The notes beneath the pieces were generated by a model that saw only the letters and a program-made list of their open reading frames with translations, made no database searches and was not told where the DNA came from. This document shows positions 22,147 through 34,320 of a DNA stretch of 64,000 bases, piece after piece. The position numbers and the translations under genes were made by a program. Location of the stretch: the NCBI GenBank assembly GCA_907163375.1, contig CAJQUW010008951.1:436501-500500 (forward strand). Reading direction: 5' to 3'. Within the stretch, counting starts at the first letter, position 1, and each line of letters begins with the position of its first letter. This DNA comes from Prostheceraeus crozeri (taxonomy: Eukaryota; Platyhelminthes; Polycladida; Euryleptidae).

Positions 22147-22350
22147 AGCTCTCAAAGACTCATAGACGAGCTAATTCTTATTTCTATTGGTCTTGTCGTC
22201 GCCATAACTCAACGTTGTGACTTGACTTCTCTCCTTCTTCCTCCGACTCGATAGCACTGTTACTTTCCTAGTTATTGGTGGCATGTTCATACCCATTCTT
22301 ATAGCTAATCTGCAAATTTATTGTGTACAAAATGATTTTCATTTATTTCA

Positions 22351-24546
22351 AATATACACCTACTTACAGCAGTTCGCATGTTACTGAGAGAAGCAAAACA
22401 AATGAAATGAATGAATTCGATTTCTTTCGATTACACGGCATTGTTCTCATCTGCCTATGCTTTATGCATGGGTAAGAGTGATGGATGAGTCGCGCTTTCT
22501 GATTAGCGATAAAAATAGAATTGAATTCCAAACAAATTGCAAAAGATTGAAGCATTATTTAGTCTACTGACTGCTATATTTGGAGTAGTCATAAAATTTT
22601 CACAGAAGCATTTTCAGAGCATGAGGTTTCTAAACACTTAAAGCTTGTTGAATTGGGAAACGACTTTCTACACGAAATTTACGATTACCCATTTCAATTC
22701 TTTATGAAACAATCTGTATATGAGCGATGTCCCGGAAACTAGTGGACAATGGACATATGCTGGTATTCCAATATTTTCAGCTGCGAATAGGAATCATTCG
22801 CACACTCCGCTTTTCGAAGGCTTGATGAAATAGTGGTGCATTCTGAAAATATTATATTGTGCCGCATCGGATTTAGAGTAACAGGGTAAGAACGATTGGG
22901 TGAATTTTTCTGTATAAAACTGTCAAATTTGTTAAAGTACTCTATATTTTGACATATATTTCGCATGCATTCGCAGACATTCACGAAAATAGAAAAGCCC
23001 TATTTGAAAGTTGACCAATCTCTCGAATCAACTTTGACATAACGGAGACCACTTGAAATTGAGTCCTCAATCTCATTTTAAACTTCGCACATGAATGATG
23101 AAATGCCAATGAGAACACACCTCCCCCTAGTAATTGTAGAAATTTGGGAAACCCAGTTCAAATTGTTCTTCAGTTCATGAACTGCAGATTCTTAGCTCAG
23201 TTCAGTTCAATGGTAGTCACCAGAAAACCCTGTTCGCTTATTTTATCCGTTCACCGGTGAACTGCTCGAAAACTCGTTCGTTCACTCACTCAAAAGTTCG
23301 AATGCACTGGCTGCTACCATTCCTGGGATCGACAGAGTTTGCTTTACTACGTCCAGCTGTATTTGCTCTGAAAAATGGCGTCAACGCTCGCACTTCCGAG
23401 GGAGTGACTTTTACTCTGTCCATTTAAATTATATGTACGAGTATATAGCTTTTTATATTTTTCTTCTATATTAGCGTCCCAAAGAGATGCTCGACTACAG
23501 TATGTTGGACTCGCAAAGTTTAGCATCGTTTTGTCTGATTTTATTACGAAAATAATTACATCCAACAAAGGTTTGTAAATTATTCTTGACAATATTCAAT
23601 TATCAATTCGTAGCAGTCTCCACAAAATAATTATGCGAGCTTTTATGCGAGTAGGAAATCCCAGGGAACTATGATAGTAAATATAATCTACAATTCTCTT
23701 GAAAGTTCATAATCGGTCAATCGCTTCCACCACTGAATGATAAGAAACATTGTAGAAAAATTCATGATATAAGATTAGTGCATAGCGTATTTCAATGTCA
23801 AGGTATTATGGAATCAAATGCATGAAACTCGAATAGAAATCATTTTTATAAGGCATTTGAACAACGTGATGACAGAGGGAATGATATCAAAATGTGATGC
23901 AACGGTTGCCATGTTAAGATGAAATTCTTCCACATTTGACTTTAACACCTATACCTCATTGATATTGCTAATCAAGCAGGAACATTTCTTCACAGCATCT
24001 AAAATAGCTGATTAATGAATTTAGACAGGAATGTTTAGACTATTCACACAGCATCGTTTCTAAAATTCGCGAATTTACCTATGCAGTACTGATGAAATAT
24101 TCTGGTGAGATATTTTCACCTCTTAAAAGTGATTCCGAATAAGGAAATTTCTGGACAACAACATGTTTCTGATCATTATGACCGTTTTATTGGCTTCTCA
24201 CAGATGGAAACCGCTTGAATTTTTGGTGGGGCTGGATTTTTGAAAACATAACCGGCCTCCTGAACGTGATTGCATTGATGCAAAATTCCATTTGTTTATG
24301 AAAATGCAAATGCTCCCGAGTTCGGTGCACTTATTTTTAAGAAGCATTTGAGCAACGTGATGACAAAGGAAATGATAAATTTTTAAATGCAATGATCTAT
24401 GACATTCATTTAGTCATTCATTATCAAATTGTCATTTTTCTGATTTTGATTACACTTTATGGCAGATTTCTCCCACAGCAGGTAGAAATACGATATTTCT
24501 GGGAGCAGCTCACCTGACTGATTGCTTTTAAAGGTAATGAAGGCGT
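22351..24546. other. Anonymous sequence with small repeat remnants
   Basis: No gene is supported. At 22691-22710, TTTATGAAACAATCTGTATA closely resembles the right end of the Tc1-like element at 10851-12498 and may be a solo terminus. Around 23150-23310 the hexamer GTTCA(C/A) recurs in both orientations. About 23842-23905 and 24328-24395 share GCATTTGA-CAACGTGATGACA, a short dispersed repeat in direct orientation. Confidence 0.45.
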
Positions 24547-24850
24547 CATAGAAATCCGACGCTTCGTTTTGTTTAAGTTGGTGAGACTAGAATCGACAGC
24601 AGCTTGCTCTGTTTGTTGATGACAATTTCAACTGCTCGGTTATGCGCTGATTGCCATATCTTTAGAAGAAGAAAATTATGAAAGCATTCAATCAATATTT
24701 GTAGATTTTTGCCGTCAATCTATCGAAAGTTATTTATCAAAATGCTTTTATATAGAGAGAAATGATATGTTCCTGTCCGTTCTAGTCCTTTAGTATCATA
24801 GAGTGTTGCATGTCTATGGAAGGCGCCATGACAGCGGATATTATTGTAGC
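24547..24850. mobile_element. Partial MITE of the CATAGAAATCCGAC family
   Basis: CATAGAAATCCGAC at 24547 matches the ends of the element at 34186-34320. Further in, CCGTTCTAGTCCTTTAGTAT near 24778-24800 is the complement of the core seen at 34.2 and 54.9 kb (AAAGGACTAGAACG). The matching right end is not seen, so this copy is incomplete or rearranged. Confidence 0.5.
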
Positions 24851-25376
24851 TAAACAAACATGTTTTTCTGCTTGCAGAAATTAGTTATGCATTTAAGCAG
24901 AATATTATGAATTGAGATACACAATTCTCAGTTTTACCTCAATAGACTTCTATGCACGTTAAAAGCCACTTGCTTCTCAAATTGCGCCTGCATCATCAGA
25001 CATTATATTCTCTGCATGATCTGACATGACTTCTTAGGACTATGTGTTGAGATTGCTCAGAGTTAAGTTTCTGTAACTCTTCAGTGGTCGAGGAAAAGCT
25101 CTATGACTAATAAAACAGCATCACAATCAAATTCATGAAATGTTTTATGGTTTGTTGTGAGAGTGACAAATATTTCTCACCCAGCCTTGTAAATGCCGAA
25201 GGCTGTTTTACGGGGATTGAATGATTTAACGGAATCCAGTTTTGAAATCTCATCACAATTTTGCACACGAATGATAATTGCATCACAAGCAAAGTCACTG
25301 AATAAAAATTACTCAATGATGAAAATGAACGTCTAACAATTAAAATATAGAGCTGATCATAAAAAAGAGCTGTGGT
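24851..25376. other. no gene seen
   Basis: AT-rich sequence without a supported gene, RNA or transposon end. Confidence 0.4.
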
Positions 25377-26508
25377 AGTTGTGTCGATGTAAGGAGATGA
25401 GAGGTGTGTCTGCTTATGATTCTTGATATTGGATGGAATGGCAGCTACTCAGGTCTGTTCTCATTTTTCAACTGAAGATGCAAATCAATATTTAGTTATT
25501 CTAAGAGCTGATCATGAAAAACGGACCACCTATTTTTCGCTAAATTCAATCGATTATCATGTCTTCCAATCGTGTCGCACAACAACGAACTATACATCAT
25601 TCGACATCTTGCATTCTCAGCTTTAAAATGAGCTATGATAGACCTGTATCCGCTGTTGTATTTCTGAAAAGTGCTCAAAATATGAAGATCGCTCAATTTA
25701 CAAATCATTATTTTTCAGTAAGAAGACATGCAAGTATGATGATAAATCAGGCCAGGGAAGAACGAGCATTTTCTGAGCTCGCGTTTGATATGCTGGTCAT
25801 CAGAATCGGTGAACTAGGAAAAGTCAGTGATCTCGTGAAGTTACCACAAAATCATTACTCCTTTGACTGAAAATGCTATATTCTCACTATTTCTTCATAA
25901 ATGTTCATGTTTGGTATCAACAGAATCCTTACGATGCAAGGAGTGCGAATAATTAAGTTGTATTCAAATAAGTTCAATGGTTCTTTTTCAGACGACTTCT
26001 TCTACATGTTTCCTCATTTCCGCTAAAGTGCACAAACAATCAATGTAAACAATCGGCAGTTACTGTGAGAGAACAAAGACATGCCATTGCTAATTGTTTT
26101 GTTTTGAACCATCGTTTACCGTACATTGTGTCTGTCATTTTATCATCATACTCGCATGTCTTCTTACTGAAAAATTGCGATTTGTAAATTGAGTGATCTT
26201 CATATTTTGAGCACTTTTCAGAAATACAACAGCGGATACAGGTCTATCATAGCTCATTTTAAAGCTGAGAATGCAAGATGTCGAATGATGTATAGTTCGT
26301 TGTTGTGCGACACGATTGGAAGACATGATAATCGATTGAATTTAGCGAAAAATAGGTGGTCCGTTTTTCATGATCAGCTCTTAGAATAACTAAATATTGA
26401 TTTGCATCTTCAGTTGAAAAATGAGAACAGACCTGAGTAGCTGCCATTCCATCCAGTATCAAGAATCATAAGCAGACACACCTCTCATCTCCTTACATCG
26501 ACACAACT
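25377..26508. repeat. Near-perfect 370-bp inverted repeat with 392-bp spacer
   Basis: The arm at 25377-25746 is the reverse complement of 26139-26508 with only a handful of differences (for example around 25687 and 25708). Both arms encode the same short open frames, in opposite directions, which is a result of the symmetry rather than evidence for genes. No target duplication flanks the arms. It could be a fold-back transposon or a recent inverted duplication. Confidence 0.9.
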
Positions 26509-26518
26509 CCCAAAGATT

Positions 26519-26770
26519 GCAGCCATACCCGGGAAAATTTGAGATTTGCAATTCACAAGTTAGTGAAATTTCGACGGACATTCATTGAATATCACTTTGA
26601 ACACACTACTGACAAATCTTCTAAGTTAGTGCGTCTGTCACAGTTGATAAAAGCTACTTTTTATTCAATGTATTTAGAATAAATAAATATTTAGTTGTAT
26701 GCTCACTTGCAAAAATGGAAACAGACCTGAATAGCTTGAGATTATTTTACCCGGGTATGGATGTAGCCTT
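26519..26770. repeat. Small element with CCATACCCGGG ends
   Basis: CCATACCCGGGAAAAT near 26522 is mirrored by TTTTACCCGGGTATGG ending about 26760. The internal part near 26690-26740 resembles, in inverse, the outer part of the neighbouring 25.4-26.5 kb arms (CAGGTCTGTT, CATTTTT). GTTGTGTCGATGT occurs at 25379 and again at 26780, so a larger composite element is possible. Confidence 0.5.
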
Positions 26771-27906
26771 ATATAGGGTGTTGTGTCGATGTTGAGAGAT
26801 ATTAACTAGACGTGCTGATAATTTCCCTTAAAAGCATGATTAAAAGTAATAGCAAAAAAGCCGATGTTTTTGCAAGTTTTGATTTTTTCTAATTTCTATC
26901 CACTCAGGCCGCCTCAGGGGATACAAGGACAATCATGCATGCAAGTGTCATAAATGGACTAAATTATCAAGCGAACATTCCAAAAACAACAATTGAGAGC
27001 ACATAACATGTGTACAACTCTAAGGAATTTATATATAAAAAAAGACCAAGGAACATAATGTCGACTCACCAATTGTCTTATCAAAATCAGCGAAATATCC
27101 TTCAGACAAAATGCAGTCCACAAAACAACTTGCTCAAGATGCAACAAACATCATATTGGCAGCGTTGTAGAGGGCCTACTTATTATCCGACTTTTGCACA
27201 CTAGAATCAAAGAGCAGAAAAACACATTATTCTTCATCTGTTTGCAAACACTTGTAACAATGCGTACAATAATGACAACACTCTAGCAGAAATTCTAACA
27301 CAAGAAAATGATCAAGCCTACATGCACGAGAACCAACACGGATTAGTAGATGAAATGCAACCGAAGCTCAGCAATATAGAAGAACGTGAATATTATAAAC
27401 AATTCATTTTTTTAAAAAAAATATCCATATAAAACACAATGACTATGATTCCTGACTTCTAAACTTCAATGTGCTCTACGAGTGCATCAGACCTATTTGC
27501 GTAATTCTACATCTTTACATTCTCATCTGACCATCAGTTTGTTATAAAATTTGAAATTCAGTGATATACAATATGCAAACCCGGTATATCATCATCCCTC
27601 TATCCTCTGACGCGGCCTGTGTACATGTACATGGGCGAATATTTGGAAATAATCAAAACTCACAGCCGCATCGGCCGTTTATTATTACCATCACAAAATA
27701 TTCTTCATTGACAGGAAACAACTGCACGTCAGCGAATTTTGAGCCACCAACCAATAAATTATCCAAGCCGATGCGATTTCATCATCAAGTGATTTCAAAC
27801 CTGGTCAATGGAATCATCCATGTAGACAATCACCGTATCAACATGTCAATTCATACGACCTCTAGTAGTTGTCGACACCGACAATACTTCTTGGTGGTGT
27901 TTGTAG
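26771..27906. other. Anonymous sequence; 135-codon frame of unknown status
   Basis: An open frame at 27561-27968 (135 codons) has no domain I recognise, and its end overlaps the transposon-arm copy at 27907-28012. It is probably a chance frame. Nothing else is supported. Confidence 0.4.
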
Positions 27907-28012
27907 TCCTGCAGCAAGCACGAATTTCTGCACGGAACGAGGCCGAAAATGAGACTTTCACAGAATGATGTGCACCTTCTGGTTGCTACGAATCTGCGCA
28001 TGTAGCAATACA
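27907..28012 (+). repeat. Solo arm of the 47.6-48.1 kb fold-back family
   Basis: ACGAGGCCGAAAATGAGACT and its flanks match both arms of the fold-back at 47640-48146, including the stretch GAATGATGTGCACC that one arm has and the other lacks. No partner arm lies nearby. Confidence 0.6.
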
Positions 28013-29069
28013 ATTGGAGGCAAGTTGAAGCCTTCGGTCAGAAAGAATTTCTGTGCTTCTACAGATTAAATGGAAAGTACCAAGTATTGTTGTTTTTACT
28101 GACTAAAGCGAAAACCTTTCCGCGTTTGGCATTTTTAATTTTAGTTAGCGAAAACGATAAAACATCAAAACAAACAAAAGAGATAACGACAACATTCTAA
28201 CATTTTTGCTTTCGCTTTTAAACAGAATTCTAAATCTGATTAATCTTATTTAATTTAATTTTTCTAAATAATTTGAATCTGTCGGTAAATGTGATGGTGT
28301 TTATAAGGTAAAATGAATGCACATCAGCTCAGCTCTAGGACCGCAACAAACTACAAGTTACGGTACTGCAGTAGGCCAACATACTTGGAAAGGAACTGAA
28401 CATTTGAAACGAGCATGAGTGTTTTGTCGGGGAGACCGAAAAGCGCGCTTAAGGACCAATTTATCTTAGAGAATGAAGTCACGAAATGTAAAAAAAGTTC
28501 ATTCATAAGAAACGATCTAACCGGCATCATTGCCGGGAAAGCAGAAACATACGCATGCATTTGCCGGAAAACACTTCGAAAGGGAGGGCCTAATCCGGTG
28601 CAGTAAAACCTTGTTGTGACAGTTGTTACTATGACTCCTTGGCAATGGACTTAGACAGTTTCAATAAATGTGGCTACAATAATGCTTCAATTTATATATA
28701 TTTCTTTTGATCGAGTGTGACTAATAGATTTGATGTACCGGTACAATAATTATACTTTATCATTTATACATTTGTGCAGATAACTGAGAAGCATTTCCTT
28801 TGCCCTCCGATTGATTCTCACAACATTCATTCGCCTAAAATCATATCGAGAAAAAAAGTAGGTTCGCTGTCATTAGACTTGTTGATCACCATTTGTCAGT
28901 GCATGTTAAGTCCTCAGAATGAAAACTCATTATCGTTCTTAAGAAAATAGCAATAATCAGCAAGAAGCTGCAGAATGATAAATTTGTGACTGGAATTTTC
29001 ATGTCCTGAACTTTCATTCCACACCGTGGTAATCGAAATTGGATGCATGTGTCAGAAGGTTCAAAAAAT
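28013..29069. other. no gene seen
   Basis: Short open frames only (for example 28415-28606). No conserved domain, RNA gene or transposon end recognised. Confidence 0.4.
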
Positions 29070-29135
29070 TGCGCAATCTGATATCATCACTTGGGCGCTA
29101 GGTGTTTCCCAACGATATCAGATTGCGCGATCCTG
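29070..29135. repeat. Hairpin TGCGCAATCTGATATC
   Basis: TTGCGCAATCTGATATC near 29070 and GATATCAGATTGCGCGA near 29112-29128 are inverted copies separated by about 25 bases. They could form a stable stem. Its role is unknown. Confidence 0.6.
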
Positions 29136-29164
29136 ACTGCTGAGTGCTGACTGAACTGATAAAA

Positions 29165-29267
29165 CCAGAGACAATATAGTAGAATTCTATTAGTAGTATT
29201 ATAGTATTATAGTAGTATAGTAGTATATAGTGTATTATGTAGAAGTATTCTACTATAATGTCTCTGG
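29165..29267. mobile_element. Tiny palindromic MITE with a TAGTA-rich centre
   Basis: CCAGAGACAATATAGTAGAA at 29165 is mirrored by TTCTACTATAATGTCTCTGG ending at 29267. The centre is a run of TAGTAT repeats. Total length is 103 bp. No clear target duplication is visible. Confidence 0.6.
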
Positions 29268-29322
29268 ATAAGACAAGGATGGGTAGGCTATTACTAGAGA
29301 GGGAGCACAGATGGTCCAGCCT

Positions 29323-31476
29323 AGCTGAAAGGGGTGCCAATCTTCATTCATATAGTGATGTTTAGCATGCGTCCCCACTCTAGGAACTGGACGTCTGCCG
29401 GGTCGGCGTTGGTGGGTGTGGTCACGGGGGCAGAAAAAACGACCCCAAAAACACATTAGATCAGCTGAGAGGGGTACAGGTTGAAAACAGTGCCAAATCA
29501 TTGGTCATGATCCCCCTTAACAGGAATCGATAATGACAGACATTTTCGGTGGTGGGGGCTTCAGACAAACACCCCAAGAGGCCCTTCTCCTACTCGCGAC
29601 AGCAGGTATACAGAAAACTTTCAAACTACTTTCAAGTCTACAGATAGCTCGAGCGACCAAATCTTAGCAATGGCAAATTTACCCACTGTATTCTAAAATT
29701 GACGCTGACGCTGTTTTTCAAGGCAAATTGACGCCGCCAACGTACAGCACTGGTAATTCTTTTTGTTAATAAATAGTGATCGATGGAAATGTTTTTTAAT
29801 ACACTATGATGCAAATTACCTAAATAACTTGTACAAATTGAGATAAGATGGAACTAAAGTCGAACGTAGTTAGTAGATTAATTTTGATTTCTGAAATACA
29901 TTTTGACTTTTCTTGAAATCATTCTGCACAGTCAGAAACACATTTTGCTGCTTCTTTAATACATGTCACACTTTCTGAAATATATTTTGTGAATCTGAAA
30001 TCTACATGCAAATTATGCAATATGAAAATACATATCCTGCTTTTGAAAGATAAGTGACACCTCCTGACTAACATATTGCAAATCTAAATGAATAACACAT
30101 ATTATGAAATTCATATCTAATGTACGAAATATAATTTACACTTTTCAAAATCCATTCAATGTCTCCAAAATGCATCTGATAACATCTGAAATTTCTTTTT
30201 TTTCACATCTGAAATATAACTGACAGTTTCTCAATTAAATTTGATGTTCCTGAGATACATACATCATTTTCTGAAATACAATCAACACTTACTGAAGCTC
30301 ATTTTACGGCTATGAAATACATAAAGTACTTTCTGAAATTTTTTTACATGACTGAAATTTAAGTAAGTCCTTCCTTATTGAACATTCTGAAGCACATTTC
30401 AGGATTATGAAATACAAATTACACTCTCTGAAGTACAAGTCACATTTCTGAAATTGAAAATGACACTTCCGGAGATTCACTTTACCCTTCTGAAATACAG
30501 CAATTACTTCCTAAAACGCATATCACATTTCTGAAAACATATTAACATTTAAATAGAAAACATTTTACGTTTCTGAAAAATAAGAAGCAACGTTTGAAAT
30601 GAATTTTCCATATCTCTAATTCAATGTATGCCTTCTAGAATACATTTTATAAATATGAACTATATTTATCGTTGTTTGAAATACACAGCACTCAAATGAA
30701 TGCAACTTATGACTTCTCGAATAAAAAATCGAGTAAAACTTTACGAAGCGGCTTGCATGTAGGCCTATGTTGACTCATAGCTGTCTTAGGACTGAAAAAT
30801 GCAGTAGAAGTGTTAATCAGACAGTGAAGTTGACCCACCACTGGAATTGAGACTTATGCAGTCATATGCGATCTGGCATTGGCTTCAAGCTGCATCCGGC
30901 ACTTTCAGCTGATCTTGCTTGGCTGACAGCTTATAGTTTTGCTTTTGGGGGTCCTCTTAGGGTGTTTGTCTGAAGTCCCCACCACCGAAAATGTCTGTCA
31001 TTATCCCCTCCTGATAAGGTGGACCATGACCAATAATTTGACACTGGCTTCAATCTGAACCCCTCTCAGCTGATCTAGCCTAACTGAAAGCTTATGCATC
31101 TGAGGGGCGGACTTTGAGGTGTCTGTCAGAGGCTTCCACCACCAAAAATGTCTGTCATTGCTGATTTCGGATTCCTGGGATCATAAGGAACAATTTGGTA
31201 TTTGCTTCAACCTGTACCCCTCTCAGCTGATCTAGCGTGTTTTTGGGGTTCTCTTGGGGTGTTTGTCTGAAGCCCCCACCACCGAAAATGTCTGTCATCG
31301 TCCATTCCTGTCAAGGTGGACCTGTCCCCTCTCAGCTGATCTAATGTGTTTTTGGGTCGTTTTTTCTGCCCCCGTGACCACACCCACCAACGTCGACCCG
31401 GCAGACGTCCAGTTCCTAGAGTGGAGACGCATGCTAAACATCACTATATGAATGAAGATTGGCACCCCTTTCAGCT
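29323..31476. repeat. 2.15-kb inverted-repeat element with a minisatellite interior
   Basis: The arm at 29323-29590 pairs with 31245-31476 (AGCTGAAAGGGGTGCCAATC at one end, its complement at the other). The block GGGTGTTTGTCTGAAG...CACCACCGAAAATGTCTGTCAT occurs once in the left arm and three times in the right half (about 30960, 31110 and 31257), so the right side carries local duplications. The arms contain short open frames that mirror each other. No transposase is seen. Confidence 0.8.
29880..30740 (+). repeat. Degenerate minisatellite, TTTCTGAAATACATTTTACA-like unit
   Basis: For about 850 bases the word CTGAAATACA, with variants, recurs at irregular spacing of roughly 15-45 bases, each copy followed by a T-rich stretch and ACA/CAC. 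The copies are strongly diverged but all point the same way. It forms the interior of the inverted-repeat element at 29323-31476. Confidence 0.65.
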
Positions 31477-32765
31477 CAACAAATAGACTGCCGAAATATA
31501 TTTGTCTAAAAGGTCTACTTTGGTCTTATAATCTCAGGTGCAATTTCTTATGCAGTTGAAAACACACATGAGAATTCTGCTTCCAATCTCTCGAGACAAT
31601 GAGAAGTCGATATTGGATTCCGACATTATAAGTCTGATGTATTTAGCTAAGTTATGCACCACATTTTGCAGTTGCAGTACCTGATGTATTGAATTTATTT
31701 ATTGATTTGAAGAGATGTACTTCGACAGGCAATTCATTGAGCATTTTTGGGATAATTACAGAGAAAGAGGATAAATAATGTTGTAGTGCAGCATGGAAGA
31801 CAGCAGCTTTCTATTGTCTGTCGTTCATGATGAGAATGTAACGTGATAGAAATGTACTTTTTGTGGATGAAAATTCAAGCAACAGATTTTTCATTAACAA
31901 GCATCGAAGCGAGCTTCGTGATCCTACCTGTAAGGAACAGAAAACAATTCCATTATAAAACTCACAAAAATTTGAAGAACAAACAACTTTTTATTCCTTA
32001 CAATACGACGATTGCAAGTCTTAATCATACTGTCTACAGACACGTGGTGTAGATGTCTATTCATTTATTGTCGTTATCTTTGTCGACAAAATCACTTTCT
32101 TCCGAATAACCATCCTCTTTTAAATTCTTATTGCACTTGAACGTCAACAAGTTCTTATTCTTATAATTGAATCATTTTTCAACGTAAAATGAGAAATAAC
32201 AATACGAATTGGATAAGAGTTTACTTAAGAGTAACTTAGCGGAAAGTTGCAGAGGTTACAAACAAGTCACAGATGATGGTTATTTTGAAGTGTTAATTCT
32301 TCCAAGGATGGATTACACAGATAGATACACAAGTCAACTTATTCCGACTGCTGATTACATATATCCTACTCTAAATGACACTGCGTAACTAATAACGCAC
32401 TACACGTAGTCTGGATAATATGGCCTCAAAAAGGACAGCTGCCGAGTGAGGTTTTATCATTTCCATCTACAGTGTAATTGGTGCACTATCAACAAATGTT
32501 GAAACTCTTCAATTCAAATAAAGAATTTTATCTGCATGAAATTTCAAAGATTTTACCAGTTGTCAAAAGAAAGAGCAACAAAGGCAAGTAGAAAAATGGA
32601 AATGCTTCAAAAATGCCTATCAGTTATTGTATTAAAAAAGTTTAATAAAACTACTCATATAGAGCTGTGGATGAAAGCAACACTGATCAATCACAGACAT
32701 TTCATTATTTGAAAATAAGATTGATACCTCCAGAATAATGAAACTAAGGCCAAAATTTCTCGATA
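31477..32765. other. no gene seen
   Basis: AT-rich sequence with short open frames only (for example 31843-32052). Nothing recognised. Confidence 0.4.
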
Positions 32766-32774
32766 TTGTATGTA

Positions 32775-32840
32775 ATGCCGACGTTTCGGACGTTCGTCCT
32801 TTGTCAAGGCACAAGAGCAATTCACAAAAGTATGGGCATG
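32775..32840 (+). repeat. Possible Penelope-type terminal remnant
   Basis: GCCGACGTTTCGGACGTTCG followed by TCCTTTGTCAAGGCAC resembles the ACGTTTCG...GTC-AAGG sequences common near the ends of Penelope-like retroelements. There is no coding sequence beside it. A similar weak match is at 46498-46530. Low certainty. Confidence 0.3.
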
Positions 32841-32867
32841 TGCACACGAACGAAATAGGCTTATACG

Positions 32868-33345
32868 TGGGTTGACTGAAAAGTAATGCCTCCTAGTCTC
32901 TAAATACTTATTGAAACTTCCATATATGTTCGTTTCAGAAAATATAGCTTCCCACAAGTATGCTTTATTATTATCTTTACATGGGTTATTACTTACTTTA
33001 CCGGAAATCGGTAAAATATCGATTTATTAAAGAACAATCATTTTTCCAAGTAATCACCACCAGTCTGTGCGCATTTCCTCCAACGATGCACCAGTTTACC
33101 ATCGAGAAAAAAATCTTTATGTTGAGCTCTTATCCATCTCCTGACTTCTTTCTGAAGCTCCTCACTTGTTTCAAAGCGAATCCCACGGAGATGCTCTTTC
33201 AACTTCGGAAACAAGTGAAAGTCACAAGGCGCAAGATCTGGGCTGTATGGTGGATGGGAGAGGAGTGAATAATCCAGTGCACTGATGGCTTCAATGGTGG
33301 CATGGACGGTGTGAAGTCGTGCGCAATGCAGTTGACACAAAAATG
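32868..33345 (-). mobile_element. Mariner remnant, 5' part lost
   Basis: GGTTGACTGAAAAGTAATGC near 32874 is a mariner-type terminal sequence (its complement ends in TTTTCAGTCAACC). The transposase C-terminus lies just inside it on the minus strand. Homology stops near 33345, and no second terminus is found, so the element is truncated. Confidence 0.75.
33038..33340 (-). pseudogene. Mariner transposase, C-terminal third
   Basis: The frame gives HTVHATIEAISALDYSLLSH, then PPYSPDLAPCDFHLFPKLKE, HLRGIRFETSEELQKEV and WRKCAQTGGDYLEK. YSPDLAPCDFHLF holds the third catalytic Asp of the mariner DD34D triad. The preceding HDNARPH-type motif is degraded here to LHCARLH, so the second Asp is lost. The rest of the catalytic domain and the DNA-binding domain are absent. 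It is a fossil of a cut-and-paste transposase that targets TA. Confidence 0.85.
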
Positions 33346-34185
33346 ATTAGAAGTCAGTTATTTCGATCTTTCTATTAAGCTTGGGTTCCAAAGATCTGAT
33401 TGTATCTGGTTGTATAATCACAGACAGTTTTGAGCTTAATTTATTTACGGCATCAATTTATTGTATAGTGAAGCAATTTTATGTTTACCTTTCACAACAA
33501 ATTACCCATAATTAAATATGCTTTCTTTAGCCATTCGCGCTTGATTGTCTATTGAATTGTGGTCACTTCACGCTTTAATTAATAGTAATCTCTAGATTCC
33601 AAAAATTCACGATTTGTCTGAATTTTTCGACACTTGTTACATGCAGTATATTGTATGAAATGTGAAAAGCTTTGCAAGTGCTCGGACATCTTCGCAATGA
33701 CTTTCAATCTGGAGATACTTTTACAATGCAACAATTCATACAACCCATTGCACAAAAATAATCCCTTTCGCATTTGTTATCGATCTGGGCCTGTTTCATC
33801 AAATTATTCAGTTTGATAAATATCAGTACCATTTTCAGCAGTGAAACATTAAGTACTGCTTTAAAGTGCGTTTCATGTCAATTGATTTTCCAACTGAAAA
33901 TTAAGCAGTAAAAATTAAGCACTCGTATAAGTTGCGTTTCATGCTCGCAGGTTTCGGACTTACAAAAGCACTGATATGAATCAGCGTGATTGATTTACAA
34001 TTGATCTATGGACCTTTCTTTGTAAATAAAATCATACATATTCACGTAATGGGTTCATAATGCTATTCAAAACAAAAATGTAACTTAATTTAGTAGATCA
34101 TAAAACCCTACCAAAGAAAATTCAATTAATCCACCTGTTCAACAATAGTTGAATTCTAACGGTATAGAATATTTTGATTGCAGCC
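33346..34185. other. no gene seen
   Basis: AT-rich sequence. GCGTTTCATG occurs twice about 75 bases apart with neighbouring AAGCA(C/G) words near 33865-33945. No gene recognised. Confidence 0.4.
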
Positions 34186-34320
34186 ATAGAAATCCGACAA
34201 TACAGTAATAAAGGACTAGAACGTTCATACACATTGAATACAATGCTACGTCGTGGACATCCGCTATCATGGCAGATATTATTCATTCTAGTCCAAATCG
34301 AAAAGTCGGATTTCTATGAT
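34186..34320. mobile_element. MITE with CATAGAAATCCGAC ends
   Basis: CATAGAAATCCGAC at 34186 and GTCGGATTTCTATG ending about 34320 are perfect inverted ends. ACTAGAACG and ATTCTAGTCC pair further in. Related copies lie at 24547 and 54868. The flanks show no clear duplication. It has no gene. Confidence 0.75.

Larger units (their letters stand above)
9245..22350 (+). mobile_element. CR1/L2-type LINE, split by a Harbinger insertion
   Basis: The left part (about 9245-10309) holds a T/G-rich 5' leader and the start of ORF1. The right part (19499-22350) holds the rest of ORF1 and an endonuclease/reverse transcriptase ORF2. The ORF1 reading stops at 10309 inside RILG and picks up past 19505 with PRVENIPSHKRN, as expected for one gene cut by an insert. 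The right edge is set roughly where ORF2 and an AT-rich tail end. The LINE's own termini are approximate. It is non-functional: ORF2 has several stops and a frame break. Confidence 0.85.

Noticed and set aside
25423..26462. Duplicate small genes in the palindrome arms
   Set aside because: The same frames appear in both arms by symmetry. There is no known domain and no sign of selection that can be judged here.
27561..27968. 135-codon open frame as a host gene
   Set aside because: No recognised domain, no splice or promoter context, and its 3' part is a transposon-arm copy.
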